The position numbers and the translations under genes were made by a program. Shown piece by piece: positions 1 to 7,724 of a stretch of DNA of 64,000 bases (positions are counted from its first letter, which is position 1; each line of letters starts with the position of its first letter). The notes beneath the pieces are model-generated. The model worked only from the letters and a program-made list of their open reading frames with translations, made no database searches and was not told the origin of the DNA. Origin of the DNA: Pseudoxanthomonas sp. PXM03 (GTDB lineage Bacteria; Pseudomonadota; Gammaproteobacteria; Xanthomonadales; Xanthomonadaceae); the NCBI RefSeq assembly GCF_014852005.1, contig NZ_JACVAU010000001.1, forward strand, positions 1,386,001 to 1,450,000, read 5' to 3'.

Positions 1-758
1 ATTGCCCGATCGCCATGTAGAGTGTTGTGGATCTTGACAATGCACCGCACATAGCAAGACCAGTCATCATGCAACTTACGAGTGGGCGTATCACGACGTT
101 TGATAGAGCCCAGGTCAATGATGTCAATTGAGTACTGATCGCTGCCTGGCTCGGAATCAATGATTTCCTGCGGGCGCTTTGAGAGCATGACGTTGCCAAG
201 ATGCAGATCATCATGCTTAAGCCCTTTTTTCTCCAAGTAGAGAACTGCTGACAGAAGCTTCTTAAGGACAAGCAGGGCGAGTTCCGGCTGGAGCTTGTCA
301 GCGCCGCTCTCTATCAGCCTTTCTAGTGTCGATCCTTCGATCCATCTGCCGATAAAGCACAGCCACACAGTTGATGGATCCGGCTGCGCTGGAAGGGAAT
401 CAACAATTCCAACATGTTCGTGAGATAGAATTGGAGCGACCGCATCTATCTCACTCGCGATCGTCATCTCTTCGGTTAGCTTGTCAGGACTGTAGTCTTC
501 CCGCAGGCATATTTTTGCTGCGTACACGCGGTTGTTTGCACTGCTCCGCACGCGAAGAGTAAATCCCTTGTGCCCCATCCGCTCCGCAACACCTGGCACT
601 CGTCCATCCGCAAGCCGGTCAAGGATTTCGAACTGCATCTTTGATGCATTGGCCAGCGTGATGTCCAAGAACGCCGGGAACGAGCCCCCGTCCCTTAGCC
701 AGGCTTTCGTGGGATCCGACATCTGAATCCGACGCGACTTCATATTCAAAGGTTCCAT
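1..758 (-). CDS. Protein kinase-like protein, C-terminus outside window
   Basis: An open frame runs from ATG at 758 through the left window edge (about 252 codons visible), so the gene is partial. The fold is kinase-like: a candidate ATP-anchoring lysine at K82 (YAAKIC), a catalytic loop HDDLHLGNV at residues 182-190 that fits the HxDLHxxN pattern, and a DLG in place of DFG at D215. A strong Shine-Dalgarno (AGGAGGGGG) lies just before the start; a second in-frame ATG is at 743. The AAA+ ATPase gene lies upstream on the same strand. The substrate is unknown. It could phosphorylate proteins or small molecules (aminoglycoside-phosphotransferase superfamily). A role together with the ATPase, for example in defence or stress, is inference only. 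Confidence 0.7.
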   Translation of the reverse strand, partial: MEPLNMKSRRIQMSDPTKAWLRDGGSFPAFLDITLANASKMQFEILDRLADGRVPGVAERMGHKGFTLRVRSSANNRVYAAKICLREDYSPDKLTEEMTIASEIDAVAPILSHEHVGIVDSLPAQPDPSTVWLCFIGRWIEGSTLERLIESGADKLQPELALLVLKKLLSAVLYLEKKGLKHDDLHLGNVMLSKRPQEIIDSEPGSDQYSIDIIDLGSIKRRDTPTRKLHDDWSCYVRCIVKIHNTLHGDRA

Positions 759-990
759 CTAAAGCCCCCTCCTACAGTCCCTTCGGCGGCACGCCGAACA
801 CTCCCTTGGCAACTTTGGTCACTAGGTGATCCAGAGCCTCAGGCCCAATAGGGGAGCACTACTGTAGGCCTATGTCTAGAGCCCCGGGGATCGGTGCCCT
901 AAGTCGGGGATTTGGAAGTTGATGGGAGTGCGGCGGAGGCTGAAGCAGCAAACGACAACGGGCGCTCGGCAATCAATCTTATCCTGCGCG
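759..990 (-). other. Gap between ATPase and kinase genes with a possible gene remnant
   Basis: No complete gene is seen. On the minus strand 772-858 is open for 29 codons and reads like a protein C-terminus (DHLVTKVAKGVFGVPPKGL then TAG). The stop overlaps the kinase gene's Shine-Dalgarno, as in translationally coupled operons. There is an in-frame TAG just upstream (859-861) and no convincing start, so if it was a gene it is decayed. An inverted CCTACAG/CTGTAGG pair (771-776 region and 862-868) flanks this stretch. Confidence 0.25.
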
Positions 991-2214
991 TCAGGCGCAG
1001 CCCCCTGTCTCCAACTGCTCCAAGTCCGGCAATGGCATCGCACAGCGAAGCGCCTGTTCGATGTCGCCGGGCTCTACGGACGAGCTCTTTCGGAGGTAAG
1101 CGTTGGCGCACGCCAGGCGAAGCAAGGACTTCATGGGCCTCACTGAGCCGGCAACGTCGGCCAACTTACAGGCACTGCGCTGAGGTAACACAGCGCCGAA
1201 CCGCTTGCCCCATGCCATCTGCTGGCGAAGATCGCGGTAAATGGTGCCAGCGATTTGCACGCGCTCTACCCGCGCCGGGGTGGGGACATGGAAGGTGGAA
1301 AGCCGAGACAGGATCGGGACCGGAATGGCGGACAGGTCGTTGGCCGTGACCACCCAGCTGATCCGACTGGCGTCCAGCTTCACCTGCAGGCACGACTGAT
1401 CGCAGAATCGTTTCGCCGTCTCGGACTCCAGTAATTGGTAGAGCGCATTGGCGGGAGGAAAGCGGGCTTCGGATGAAGCCTTGTCCAACTCGTCGACTAC
1501 GAACACCGGGTTGGCGCTCTGGCCTTGGACAAGCACATCAAAGACCTTGCCCGGGCTGGAGGTGTAGTAGTGCTGTTCCAGGCCAATCAGCGACATGGGA
1601 CTGGAGGCGCCCTCCATGCTCACCATCTCGAAGCCCGTTCCCATCAGTCTGGCCAACCGCATGGCGAAATAGGTCTTGCCCACGCCAGGGTCGCCGGCCA
1701 AAAGCATGGGCGGCAGGTAGAAGCTGCCGTCGCCGGCGACTTGCAAGGCGAGTAGGCGTCGCACCGTGGCCACAACTTGCCTGAAGTTGGGCATCTCTGC
1801 TTCGAGCAGGTCCATGTACTTGTGGAACGCCCTGGGTACGCGCGCCAGCACGCGCTGTCCGACTGGCTGGGTTTTCCTCAACTGACGGACCATCGCCTCG
1901 CCATTCTTTCGGCGATCGTTGCTCCGGGCCAAGCTCTCCAAGCTTGCCTCCATCTCTTGCACGTCCTGTTCGGTGTACACCTGAAGCACGCGATGCGCGC
2001 GTGACTTGCGAGCCACCGGGACCAGTGGTGGAACGGCGCTTTCTGAAACGGGCGGTACAGATGGTTTTGAATCATCTACCTGCCCAAGACGGTCCTGAGC
2101 AAAACGATAGGCCAGCCTGGTCGGGACGAGCAGTTCGCCCTCACCGTTGGTGTATCCACTAGGAATTTCGTATCGAGACTTCATGGCAACCGGGCGTGTT
2201 GAACTCGTCGCCAT
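991..2214 (-). CDS. Lon-like AAA+ ATPase without protease domain
   Basis: A 407-residue P-loop ATPase. Walker A is GDPGVGKT at 174-181, Walker B VFVVDE at 237-242, a sensor-1-like VVTAND at 288-293 and a candidate arginine finger in LSRLSTF (R304). The spacing and wording of these motifs resemble the Lon ATPase module, but the chain ends after the small alpha-helical domain and no Ser/Lys protease domain follows. Residues 1-130 are a charged, proline-containing N-terminal region that probably binds the partner or substrate. The ATG at 2214 has no obvious Shine-Dalgarno; an internal ATG at 2184 is the alternative. The protein is probably a remodelling ATPase working with the kinase-like protein encoded downstream; that pairing is inference. 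A perfect palindrome lies upstream (2279-2293). Confidence 0.75.
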   Translation of the reverse strand: MATSSTRPVAMKSRYEIPSGYTNGEGELLVPTRLAYRFAQDRLGQVDDSKPSVPPVSESAVPPLVPVARKSRAHRVLQVYTEQDVQEMEASLESLARSNDRRKNGEAMVRQLRKTQPVGQRVLARVPRAFHKYMDLLEAEMPNFRQVVATVRRLLALQVAGDGSFYLPPMLLAGDPGVGKTYFAMRLARLMGTGFEMVSMEGASSPMSLIGLEQHYYTSSPGKVFDVLVQGQSANPVFVVDELDKASSEARFPPANALYQLLESETAKRFCDQSCLQVKLDASRISWVVTANDLSAIPVPILSRLSTFHVPTPARVERVQIAGTIYRDLRQQMAWGKRFGAVLPQRSACKLADVAGSVRPMKSLLRLACANAYLRKSSSVEPGDIEQALRCAMPLPDLEQLETGGCA

Positions 2215-2278
2215 TAAATCACTTTGAAAAAATCGGCGTGCCCCCGTTTATGGGATGAAATTTCACATCTAACACTAG

Positions 2279-2293
2279 ATCACGTGACGTGAT
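2279..2293. promoter_or_regulatory. Perfect 15-bp palindrome upstream of the AAA+ gene
   Basis: ATCACGT-G-ACGTGAT: two 7-bp arms around one base, 65-79 bp upstream of the ATPase start codon. A second exact palindrome, TGAAATTTCA, lies at 2256-2265. Together they look like operator sites for an unknown regulator. Confidence 0.4.
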
Positions 2294-2877
2294 TTGATAT
2301 CTAATGCAGTTAGCTCGATAAGAGTCATGCATCCCTATCCGCCATCTACACATCTACTTTTAGATCAATCGCTGCCACTGATCCGGCTACCCTATTCGGT
2401 CGAATTTCTTCTTTCGGCCAGAAGCCGACACGTGGCAATGCCCGCTGCCGGGCTATCGGCGGAAGCGTTGTCAGCATGCCGCCGTAAGGCCCGGACGATG
2501 CCGGTCGCTGCGACTGATGCATCCCAAAGACGCCCGCGTAAGCCCGGGATTCTGCGCCGTCGATGCGGGCTCGGCTTCTCCCCAGAGCAGACGTTCGCGG
2601 TGGCCATAGCAAGGTCCGCTTGCGAACAGGAAGCCAAAGGGCAAAGACGCTCCTTTCGAACCTTTGAAAGGTCTGCTCTCAAGAAGGTACACCGGATGTT
2701 GTTTTCCGAGCGATCTGATAGCGCTAGAAGAATGGAAAGGAAGGTCGCAATCCAGAGACGCAAGTTCCTCGCGATGCGGAAGCCCTATACGTCCCCCAGC
2801 GCCGTCTTCCGACGGACCGCCACATCCCTCGGGCAAGCCCCGTCGCGGAGCGCTGTCGCTCCGCGCCCCCCTCCTTA
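2294..2877. other. Intergenic stretch without a recognisable gene
   Basis: Several overlapping open frames of 88-199 codons exist here on both strands, but none shows a family motif, a credible ribosome site or consistent codon use. The only structured element noticed is the hairpin-repeat copy at 2411-2431. It separates the kinase/ATPase block from the SDR operon. Confidence 0.4.
2411..2431. repeat. Degenerate copy of a short hairpin repeat
   Basis: Shares the core CGGCCAGAAGC and the following GACA with the copy at 10525-10548. The left arm is eroded, so only a weak stem (CTTCT/AGAAG, starting just upstream) can form. See also 22783-22806. Confidence 0.4.
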
Positions 2878-3711
2878 TCAAATCCCCGGCTGACCCTGGG
2901 CTGCATTGGAGGCATCCTCCCAGGATTCCCAAACGGCAAGTCGCTCAGCATAGGCGGCGCGAGCCACCGGTAACCCTTCAGTCCCAAGGAAGAAGCGTAG
3001 CGGCGGCTCTTCCGAATCCACGACCTTGAACAGGGACGCCGAGGTTGCGGCAGGATCGCCAAATTTCGTGCTTGCGCCGCCGGCGAATACCTGTGCTCGT
3101 GTCTCGGCATAGGCGTCGATACCCGTGGTGAGCTTCAGCGAGGACTGACTCGAAAAGTCTGTCGCATACGCATTAGGCTCCAGGAGTGTGACCTTTATGC
3201 CGAACTGCGCAACCTCCTTCGAGAGACTCTCATGGAGCGCTTCGAACGCCCACTTGGAAGCGTTATAGAGGCCGGTGATCGGGCCGGCGGCGACCCCTTG
3301 CACGCTTGAAACGCCGATGACGTGGCCGCAACCCTGCGCGCGCAGTAGCGGAAGGGCTGCCTGGATGACAGAGAGAGGACCGAAGACGTTGGTATCGAAC
3401 TCGGCGCGGACCTCGGCGTCGCTGGCTTCCTCGATCGCGCCGATAAGCGCATAGCCCGCATTGTTTACGACGATATCCAGACGGCCGAAATGCGCGTGCG
3501 CCGTCGCGACGACTTCGGCAACCTGATCGCGGCTGGTCACGTCCAGCACCAAAGGCAGGACGGCATCGCCGAATTCATCGGCAAGGGGGGCGATGTCGGC
3601 CAGCTTTCGCGCCGTTGCGACAACCTTGTCGCCTCGCTTGAGAGCGTCTTCTGCCCAGATGCGGCCAAAACCGCGTGAGGCGCCCGTGATGAACCAGACT
3701 TTTTCCGACAT
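2878..3711 (-). CDS. Short-chain dehydrogenase/reductase (SDR-B)
   Basis: A 277-residue classical SDR. The cofactor motif TGASRGFG is at 9-16, NNAG at 83-86, and the catalytic Tyr/Lys pair is Y149-N-A-S-K153 with a serine near 136. Such enzymes use NAD(P)H to interconvert carbonyls and alcohols; the substrate cannot be read from sequence. A Shine-Dalgarno (AAGGTAA) precedes the ATG. It is the last gene of the minus-strand run TetR, DJ-1-like, SDR-A, SDR-B. It is related to SDR-A and may come from a tandem duplication of a [DJ-1, SDR] unit, since a DJ-1 tail fragment lies just upstream. Confidence 0.9.
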   Translation of the reverse strand: MSEKVWFITGASRGFGRIWAEDALKRGDKVVATARKLADIAPLADEFGDAVLPLVLDVTSRDQVAEVVATAHAHFGRLDIVVNNAGYALIGAIEEASDAEVRAEFDTNVFGPLSVIQAALPLLRAQGCGHVIGVSSVQGVAAGPITGLYNASKWAFEALHESLSKEVAQFGIKVTLLEPNAYATDFSSQSSLKLTTGIDAYAETRAQVFAGGASTKFGDPAATSASLFKVVDSEEPPLRFFLGTEGLPVARAAYAERLAVWESWEDASNAAQGQPGI

Positions 3712-3722
3712 GTCATTACCTT

Positions 3723-3750
3723 TTCTATTTGGAGAGTTCTATTTGGAGAG
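3723..3750. repeat. Two tandem copies of a 14-bp repeat
   Basis: TTCTATTTGGAGAG occurs twice head to tail without mismatch (3723-3736 and 3737-3750), just upstream of the SDR-B ribosome site. It lies beside the DJ-1 fragment, so it may mark a rearrangement junction. Confidence 0.7.
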
Positions 3751-3762
3751 AGTCGCTCGGGT

Positions 3763-3889
3763 GCAGCTTGGCGGTCTGCTGGTCGATGGCCTGTGGACCA
3801 TCACCGGTGAGCAGCCACACGGACGGCTCGTAGGCCAGTAACGGGGCGACGATGTTGAGGGAGGTCGCGAGTTTGAAGTCGGCCTTCCT
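3763..3889 (-). pseudogene. Orphan 3'-end fragment of a DJ-1/PfpI-family gene
   Basis: These 127 bases match the 3' part of the intact gene downstream in coordinate (4795-4920) at about nine in ten positions with one single-base indel. Translated on the minus strand it gives FKLATSLNIVAPLLAYEPSV and onward, closely matching the C-terminal region of the intact protein. It starts exactly at the SDR-A stop codon and has no 5' part. It is best explained as the tail of a second DJ-1 copy left after duplication of a DJ-1/SDR pair and deletion of the rest. Confidence 0.8.
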
Positions 3890-4706
3890 ACTTGCCTTCC
3901 GCGGCCTTGGAGACGTGCGCCCACTGGGCCCACTCGGCCAGGCGCTGCTGATAGACCTGCGGTGCCATCAGGGTCGGTCCCTCCCCGAAGAACACGCGCA
4001 GCGGCGGCTTCTCAGCGTCCACGACCGTGAGGATCGCGGACCCGAAGCCGACCGGCTGCGGAAGTACAACCTGCGCCCGCATCGTGGCCATGTTCTCGTG
4101 CAGAGCCGCGTACGCGGGGTGCGCGTCGGCGACGATGGCAGATGCACCGGACCAGTCGGTGGCGAAGCCACCGGGTTCGACCAGCGTCACCTTGATACCG
4201 AAGCCAGCGACTTCCTGGGAGAGTGCATCCGTCATCCCTTCCAGTGCCCACTTCGACGCGTGGTAGGCGCCAAGGGTCGGGAACGCGACGATGCCGCCCA
4301 TGGTCGAGATCTGGATGATGTGGCCCGCGCCCTGCTCGCGGAGGATCGGAAGGACCGCCTGCGTGACATGGAAAACGCCGAACAGGTTCGTCTCCATCTG
4401 GTCGCGCAGCTGCTGCTCGGTGATCTCCTCGACCGTTCCGAAGAGCCCGTAGCCGGCGTTGTTGATGACGACGTCGATCCGCCCGAACGTCTCGTGCGCG
4501 GACTTCACCGCAGCGAACACCTGGTCGCGGTTTGTGACGTCGAGCTCGACCGGCAGGACGGCGTCGCCGTATTGCTCGACCAGGTCACTCAGAGTGTCCG
4601 TGTTGCGGGCGGTCGCTGCGACTTTATCGCCACGCTCGAGGGCGGCGAGGGCGAACTCGCGGCCAAAACCTTTTGACGTGCCAGTGATAAACCAAACTTT
4701 GCTCAT
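3888..4706 (-). CDS. Short-chain dehydrogenase/reductase (SDR-A)
   Basis: A 272-residue classical SDR with TGTSKGFG at 8-15, INNAG at 81-85, serine near 134 and the Y148-H-A-S-K152 catalytic motif. It is a likely NAD(P)H-dependent oxidoreductase of unknown substrate. It follows the DJ-1-like gene by 50 bp on the same strand and is probably co-transcribed under TetR control. The 3' end abuts a DJ-1 gene fragment, pointing to rearrangement immediately downstream, but the C-terminus itself appears intact when compared with SDR-B. Confidence 0.9.
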   Translation of the reverse strand: MSKVWFITGTSKGFGREFALAALERGDKVAATARNTDTLSDLVEQYGDAVLPVELDVTNRDQVFAAVKSAHETFGRIDVVINNAGYGLFGTVEEITEQQLRDQMETNLFGVFHVTQAVLPILREQGAGHIIQISTMGGIVAFPTLGAYHASKWALEGMTDALSQEVAGFGIKVTLVEPGGFATDWSGASAIVADAHPAYAALHENMATMRAQVVLPQPVGFGSAILTVVDAEKPPLRVFFGEGPTLMAPQVYQQRLAEWAQWAHVSKAAEGK

Positions 4707-4756
4707 GATGTAATTCTCCTGTTGTGATGGACGGCCAAAGTGACTTTCTCAGCTGC

Positions 4757-5770
4757 TTACTGTTGGTGCGCCGGGGTGTCAGCGAGGATGGCGCGCAGCT
4801 TGGCGGTCTGCTGGTCGATGGCCTGTGGGCCATTGCCGGTGAGCAGCCGCACGGACGGCTCGTAGGCCAGTAGCGGGGCAGCCATGTTCAGGGAGGTCGC
4901 GAGTTTGAAGCCGGCTTCCTTGATGGCCTTGTCGACGAAATAGGAAAGTCGTGTCTTCTTTCCCGGGACGCGCGGGTACAGGAACCGCAGCGCGAACAAC
5001 TCGCCAATCGCGGGGACCGTCGAGATGGCGGCGGCGAGGAACGGGTTGTCGCCGACGAGGTAGGGGCGGCCCTGTGCGTCGACGCGCTGCCGGGTGGAGG
5101 TCACCGCGATGGGCGCGTGGCAGATCAGCGAGATGGTGACGTCGTTCTCCCGGGCCACGTGGAGGGTTTCGCCAAGCCACGGGTTGTCACGGAAGTCGAC
5201 CATGGGGGCGTGGCCGCCAGGGGTATGGATGAAGTCAAAGTCGGCAAAAGTGAACGGATCGGCCGGGTCGCGGTGACGCAGGATGAGTTCCTGCAGAGAC
5301 TGGAAGGTGCCCTCCGGCAGCTTGTCCAGGCGGCGGATCAGTTCGGGGCGGTACTCGGTGAGTTCCGGTTCGCTGTTAGGCAATAGCTCGGAGACCGGGA
5401 TCCGGCCGATGTGCCGCTCCAGCAGTCGGATTTCCTGCTCGCGGCGGGCGACCAACTCGGGGTGGCGCTGCCGGAAGCTGTTGACGTCAAACGAGCGGCG
5501 GCGCTGCTGCATGCGCAGGGGAATGGTAATGGTGCCGGTCTTCTCGATGGCTTGCATGGACAGGGCCATGCCGTTGATGTCGAGTTGCGGGGCGTTGCCA
5601 TCGGGGGTGGCGAAGGTGAACTCGTAGTCGTTCTCGAACTCCTTGAGCACTTGAGCCATCTCGACCAAGAAGAACCCGGTCGAGATCGACTTGACGTCAG
5701 CCGGTTCGGCCAACGGCAGCTGTCGGGCGGACGAGATGATGATCAATGCGCGGCGCTTGGTGGTGGGCAT
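4757..5770 (-). CDS. DJ-1/PfpI-family protein (Hsp31/glyoxalase III-like)
   Basis: A 337-residue member of the class-I glutamine amidotransferase-like fold. The nucleophile elbow ISLICHAPIA places the reactive cysteine at C217 followed by H218; HTPGGHAPM (182-190) is the substrate-side glycine loop and an acidic residue at E37 could be the partner glutamate. Family members act as glutathione-independent glyoxalases, protein deglycases or chaperones. The length and insertions are nearer Hsp31 than small DJ-1. The Shine-Dalgarno AAGGAAC lies before the ATG. It is the first structural gene after TetR, with an operator copy about 100 bp upstream, which suggests a role in reactive-carbonyl response. 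Confidence 0.85.
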   Translation of the reverse strand: MPTTKRRALIIISSARQLPLAEPADVKSISTGFFLVEMAQVLKEFENDYEFTFATPDGNAPQLDINGMALSMQAIEKTGTITIPLRMQQRRRSFDVNSFRQRHPELVARREQEIRLLERHIGRIPVSELLPNSEPELTEYRPELIRRLDKLPEGTFQSLQELILRHRDPADPFTFADFDFIHTPGGHAPMVDFRDNPWLGETLHVARENDVTISLICHAPIAVTSTRQRVDAQGRPYLVGDNPFLAAAISTVPAIGELFALRFLYPRVPGKKTRLSYFVDKAIKEAGFKLATSLNMAAPLLAYEPSVRLLTGNGPQAIDQQTAKLRAILADTPAHQQ

Positions 5771-5866
5771 AACTTGTTCCTTTCAGTGCTTCGGCTGGGC
5801 GAGGATCAGGCGCCGAACGTCGGCGTCGGTCATTCGGTGGAGGACATGAATGCCCCCATTAATGCG

Positions 5867-5880
5867 TGAGTACATGCTCA
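5867..5880. promoter_or_regulatory. Putative TetR operator, copy 1
   Basis: TGAGTACATGCTCA, an inverted repeat (TGAG/CTCA arms), sits between the TetR gene and the DJ-1-like gene. It differs by one base from the site in front of the TetR gene (6489-6502), so the same regulator probably binds both. Confidence 0.6.
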
Positions 5881-5904
5881 TATTGGGGGTGAAAAGAGAA
5901 AGCC

Positions 5905-6474
5905 TCAGGCCTTGATCCCCCGCCAGAACAGGTCGAAGCCCGCTTCCTTGTGCTGCTTGTGATTCTTCGAATTCGCAGCCGTCGCCTCGATCGCGATATC
6001 CGCGAGGCCCATCAGGACATGGTCGATGTAGAAAGGGAGGCGCTTGGGGTCAGCATGGCCAGCCAAGCTTCTTTCGATCACTGCGCGGATCTCGCCGAAC
6101 AAGGCACTGCAGCGCTGGAGTGTTTGCGCGCTGATGCGGTCCGACACCTTGAGCTGCCGCATGGCCCTGCGTTGAACAGGGTTCGTCGTGCCCCACTCGA
6201 CCAGACACTCCCACACGCGCTGAACGCGCTCGCGAGGGCTCTTGGCTCCCTGACAGGAAATGAGCAGTGCCTGAGCCAACTGGGTCTCAATATCGACCAA
6301 GAGTTCGTTCAGCAGATCGTCCTTGGTCGCGAAATAGGTGAACAGCGTTCCCTCGGCGACACCTGCCGCAGCAGCAATCTTCGCCGTGGGTGCGCCGGTG
6401 CCCAAGCTCGAGACGAGTTCGGCGGCAGCGGCCAGGATCGCTTCGCGTTTTTCTTCGCTGAGGGGGCGGGCCAT
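5905..6474 (-). CDS. TetR/AcrR-family transcriptional repressor
   Basis: 189 residues with a typical N-terminal helix-turn-helix (about residues 9-55: KIAAAAGVAEGTLFTYFATK) and a variable C-terminal ligand domain. It probably represses its own gene and the DJ-1/SDR genes, because near-identical inverted repeats lie 15 bp upstream of its start and about 97 bp upstream of the DJ-1-like start. The inducer is unknown; the target enzymes suggest aldehydes or other electrophiles. Confidence 0.88.
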   Translation of the reverse strand: MARPLSEEKREAILAAAAELVSSLGTGAPTAKIAAAAGVAEGTLFTYFATKDDLLNELLVDIETQLAQALLISCQGAKSPRERVQRVWECLVEWGTTNPVQRRAMRQLKVSDRISAQTLQRCSALFGEIRAVIERSLAGHADPKRLPFYIDHVLMGLADIAIEATAANSKNHKQHKEAGFDLFWRGIKA

Positions 6475-6488
6475 ACAGTGTCAATGCC

Positions 6489-6502
6489 TGAGTACTTGCT
6501 CA
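6489..6502. promoter_or_regulatory. Putative TetR operator, copy 2 (autoregulation)
   Basis: TGAGTACTTGCTCA lies 15-28 bp upstream of the TetR start codon and matches the copy at 5867-5880 in 13 of 14 positions. The 6503-6769 stretch up to the AraC gene holds no further gene and presumably the two divergent promoters. Confidence 0.6.
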
Positions 6503-6769
6503 TTAACGTATTCCAGTCAGGACCGCAGGTCAAGGATAGCCACTCAAGGGTGTTGTGTCGCATTCAGATCGCGAGAGTCCGTTGCCCCTCAGTTCAACCA
6601 CGGCGTGCGCCGGCCCTGAAGCTGCCTACTGCGGCAAGGCCAAAGACTGCTCCGGGTCGGAGGCAGACACTCCTAATTTAGGGCAGAGATTGTCCGCGAC
6701 GATCTTTGCCTTCGGTTGTTGTCGAGCGGTCTGGAGAGTAGCGTTACCTGTGTCCTCGAGGCCTGACCC

Positions 6770-7660
6770 ATGACCGGCTCATCATTACCGACTATTCCCG
6801 AACTACTGCTTACCAGCGCTGGTAGGGACTGGTCGCGTATGGAGGCGTATCTCATGCGCTTTCCTAAGGGCCTTTCCCATGCGCCGAGCGCGGAAGTTCA
6901 TCGCTTGGGCATGCACGTAGGCCCACCAGTCAATGCTAGCTGTGCGTGCGATGGGCGCCGTGTGCGCCGCATACAGAGGTCGGGGGATATCGATATTGTT
7001 CCCGCCGGGATGGGTGGCAGCTGGGAGGACGATGCCGACGTCCATGTGCTGCAGCTGAGCCTGGATCCCAAACTGCTGGCTGAGGTGGCGGGCGAGTTGG
7101 GGGTGGATGACCGGGCCGCTGAGCTGCTGCCTCGCTTCCAGATGCGCGATACCCGCATTGAGGCCATTGGCTGGGCGATTAGGGCGGACTTGGAGGCCGA
7201 AACTCCCTCGGATCCTCTTTATATCGATCTGCTGGCCAATGCTTTGGCCGTGCGCCTGATCGAGACGATTGACCGACAGCCTGCGTCTAATACCGGGCAC
7301 ACTCAGAAGTTCTCCGAACGCCAGCTCAAGCTGCTCACCGAGTTCATAGAGACCAATCTTGATCGCAAGCTCTACTTGTCGGATCTGGCTGATGCCGTCG
7401 GCGTCAGCGGTACGCGCCTGAAGACCCTGTTTCGCAACAGCACGGGCATCCCGGTCCATCAATACGTGATCCGGCGCCGGGTCGACTACGCCAAGGCGTT
7501 GCTGACCACTACGACCATGCCTGCCAGCGAGGTGGCGGTAGCCGCCGGCTTCTCGCACCAGAGCCACATGGCTTCGACCATGCGTCGCCTGACAGGCCAA
7601 GCGCCCAGCGACATCGCCCGGCTGAGCTCTTTCGGTCCGAAGCTGCAACGGCGCGTCTGA
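6770..7660 (+). CDS. AraC/XylS-family transcriptional regulator
   Basis: 296 residues. The C-terminal ~100 residues carry two helix-turn-helix motifs typical of AraC (YLSDLADAVGVSGTRLKTLF and ASEVAVAAGFSHQSHMASTM). The N-terminal half is an effector/dimer domain of the cupin-like type, as in RhaS-type regulators. It lies 64 bp upstream of the epoxide-hydrolase-like gene on the same strand, so it probably activates the four-gene run 7725-10446. The inducer cannot be read from sequence. Confidence 0.88.
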   Translation: MTGSSLPTIPELLLTSAGRDWSRMEAYLMRFPKGLSHAPSAEVHRLGMHVGPPVNASCACDGRRVRRIQRSGDIDIVPAGMGGSWEDDADVHVLQLSLDPKLLAEVAGELGVDDRAAELLPRFQMRDTRIEAIGWAIRADLEAETPSDPLYIDLLANALAVRLIETIDRQPASNTGHTQKFSERQLKLLTEFIETNLDRKLYLSDLADAVGVSGTRLKTLFRNSTGIPVHQYVIRRRVDYAKALLTTTTMPASEVAVAAGFSHQSHMASTMRRLTGQAPSDIARLSSFGPKLQRRV

Positions 7661-7724
7661 TCCTGCGCGACGCCGCCTTGGGCGGCATCCACCCTGTGGT
7701 CTCCCCCTTCCCCAGGAGAGACCC

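Noticed and set aside
2294-2893. 199-codon open frame on the plus strand, with several minus-strand frames over the same DNA
   Set aside because: No domain, overlapping frames on both strands and no ribosome site; ascribed to non-coding high-GC DNA.
5783-5881. 32-codon open frame between the TetR gene and the DJ-1-like gene, its stop overlapping the DJ-1 Shine-Dalgarno
   Set aside because: Starts inside the operator copy, has no ribosome site of its own and no homologue I recognise; it may be a leader peptide but support is too weak.
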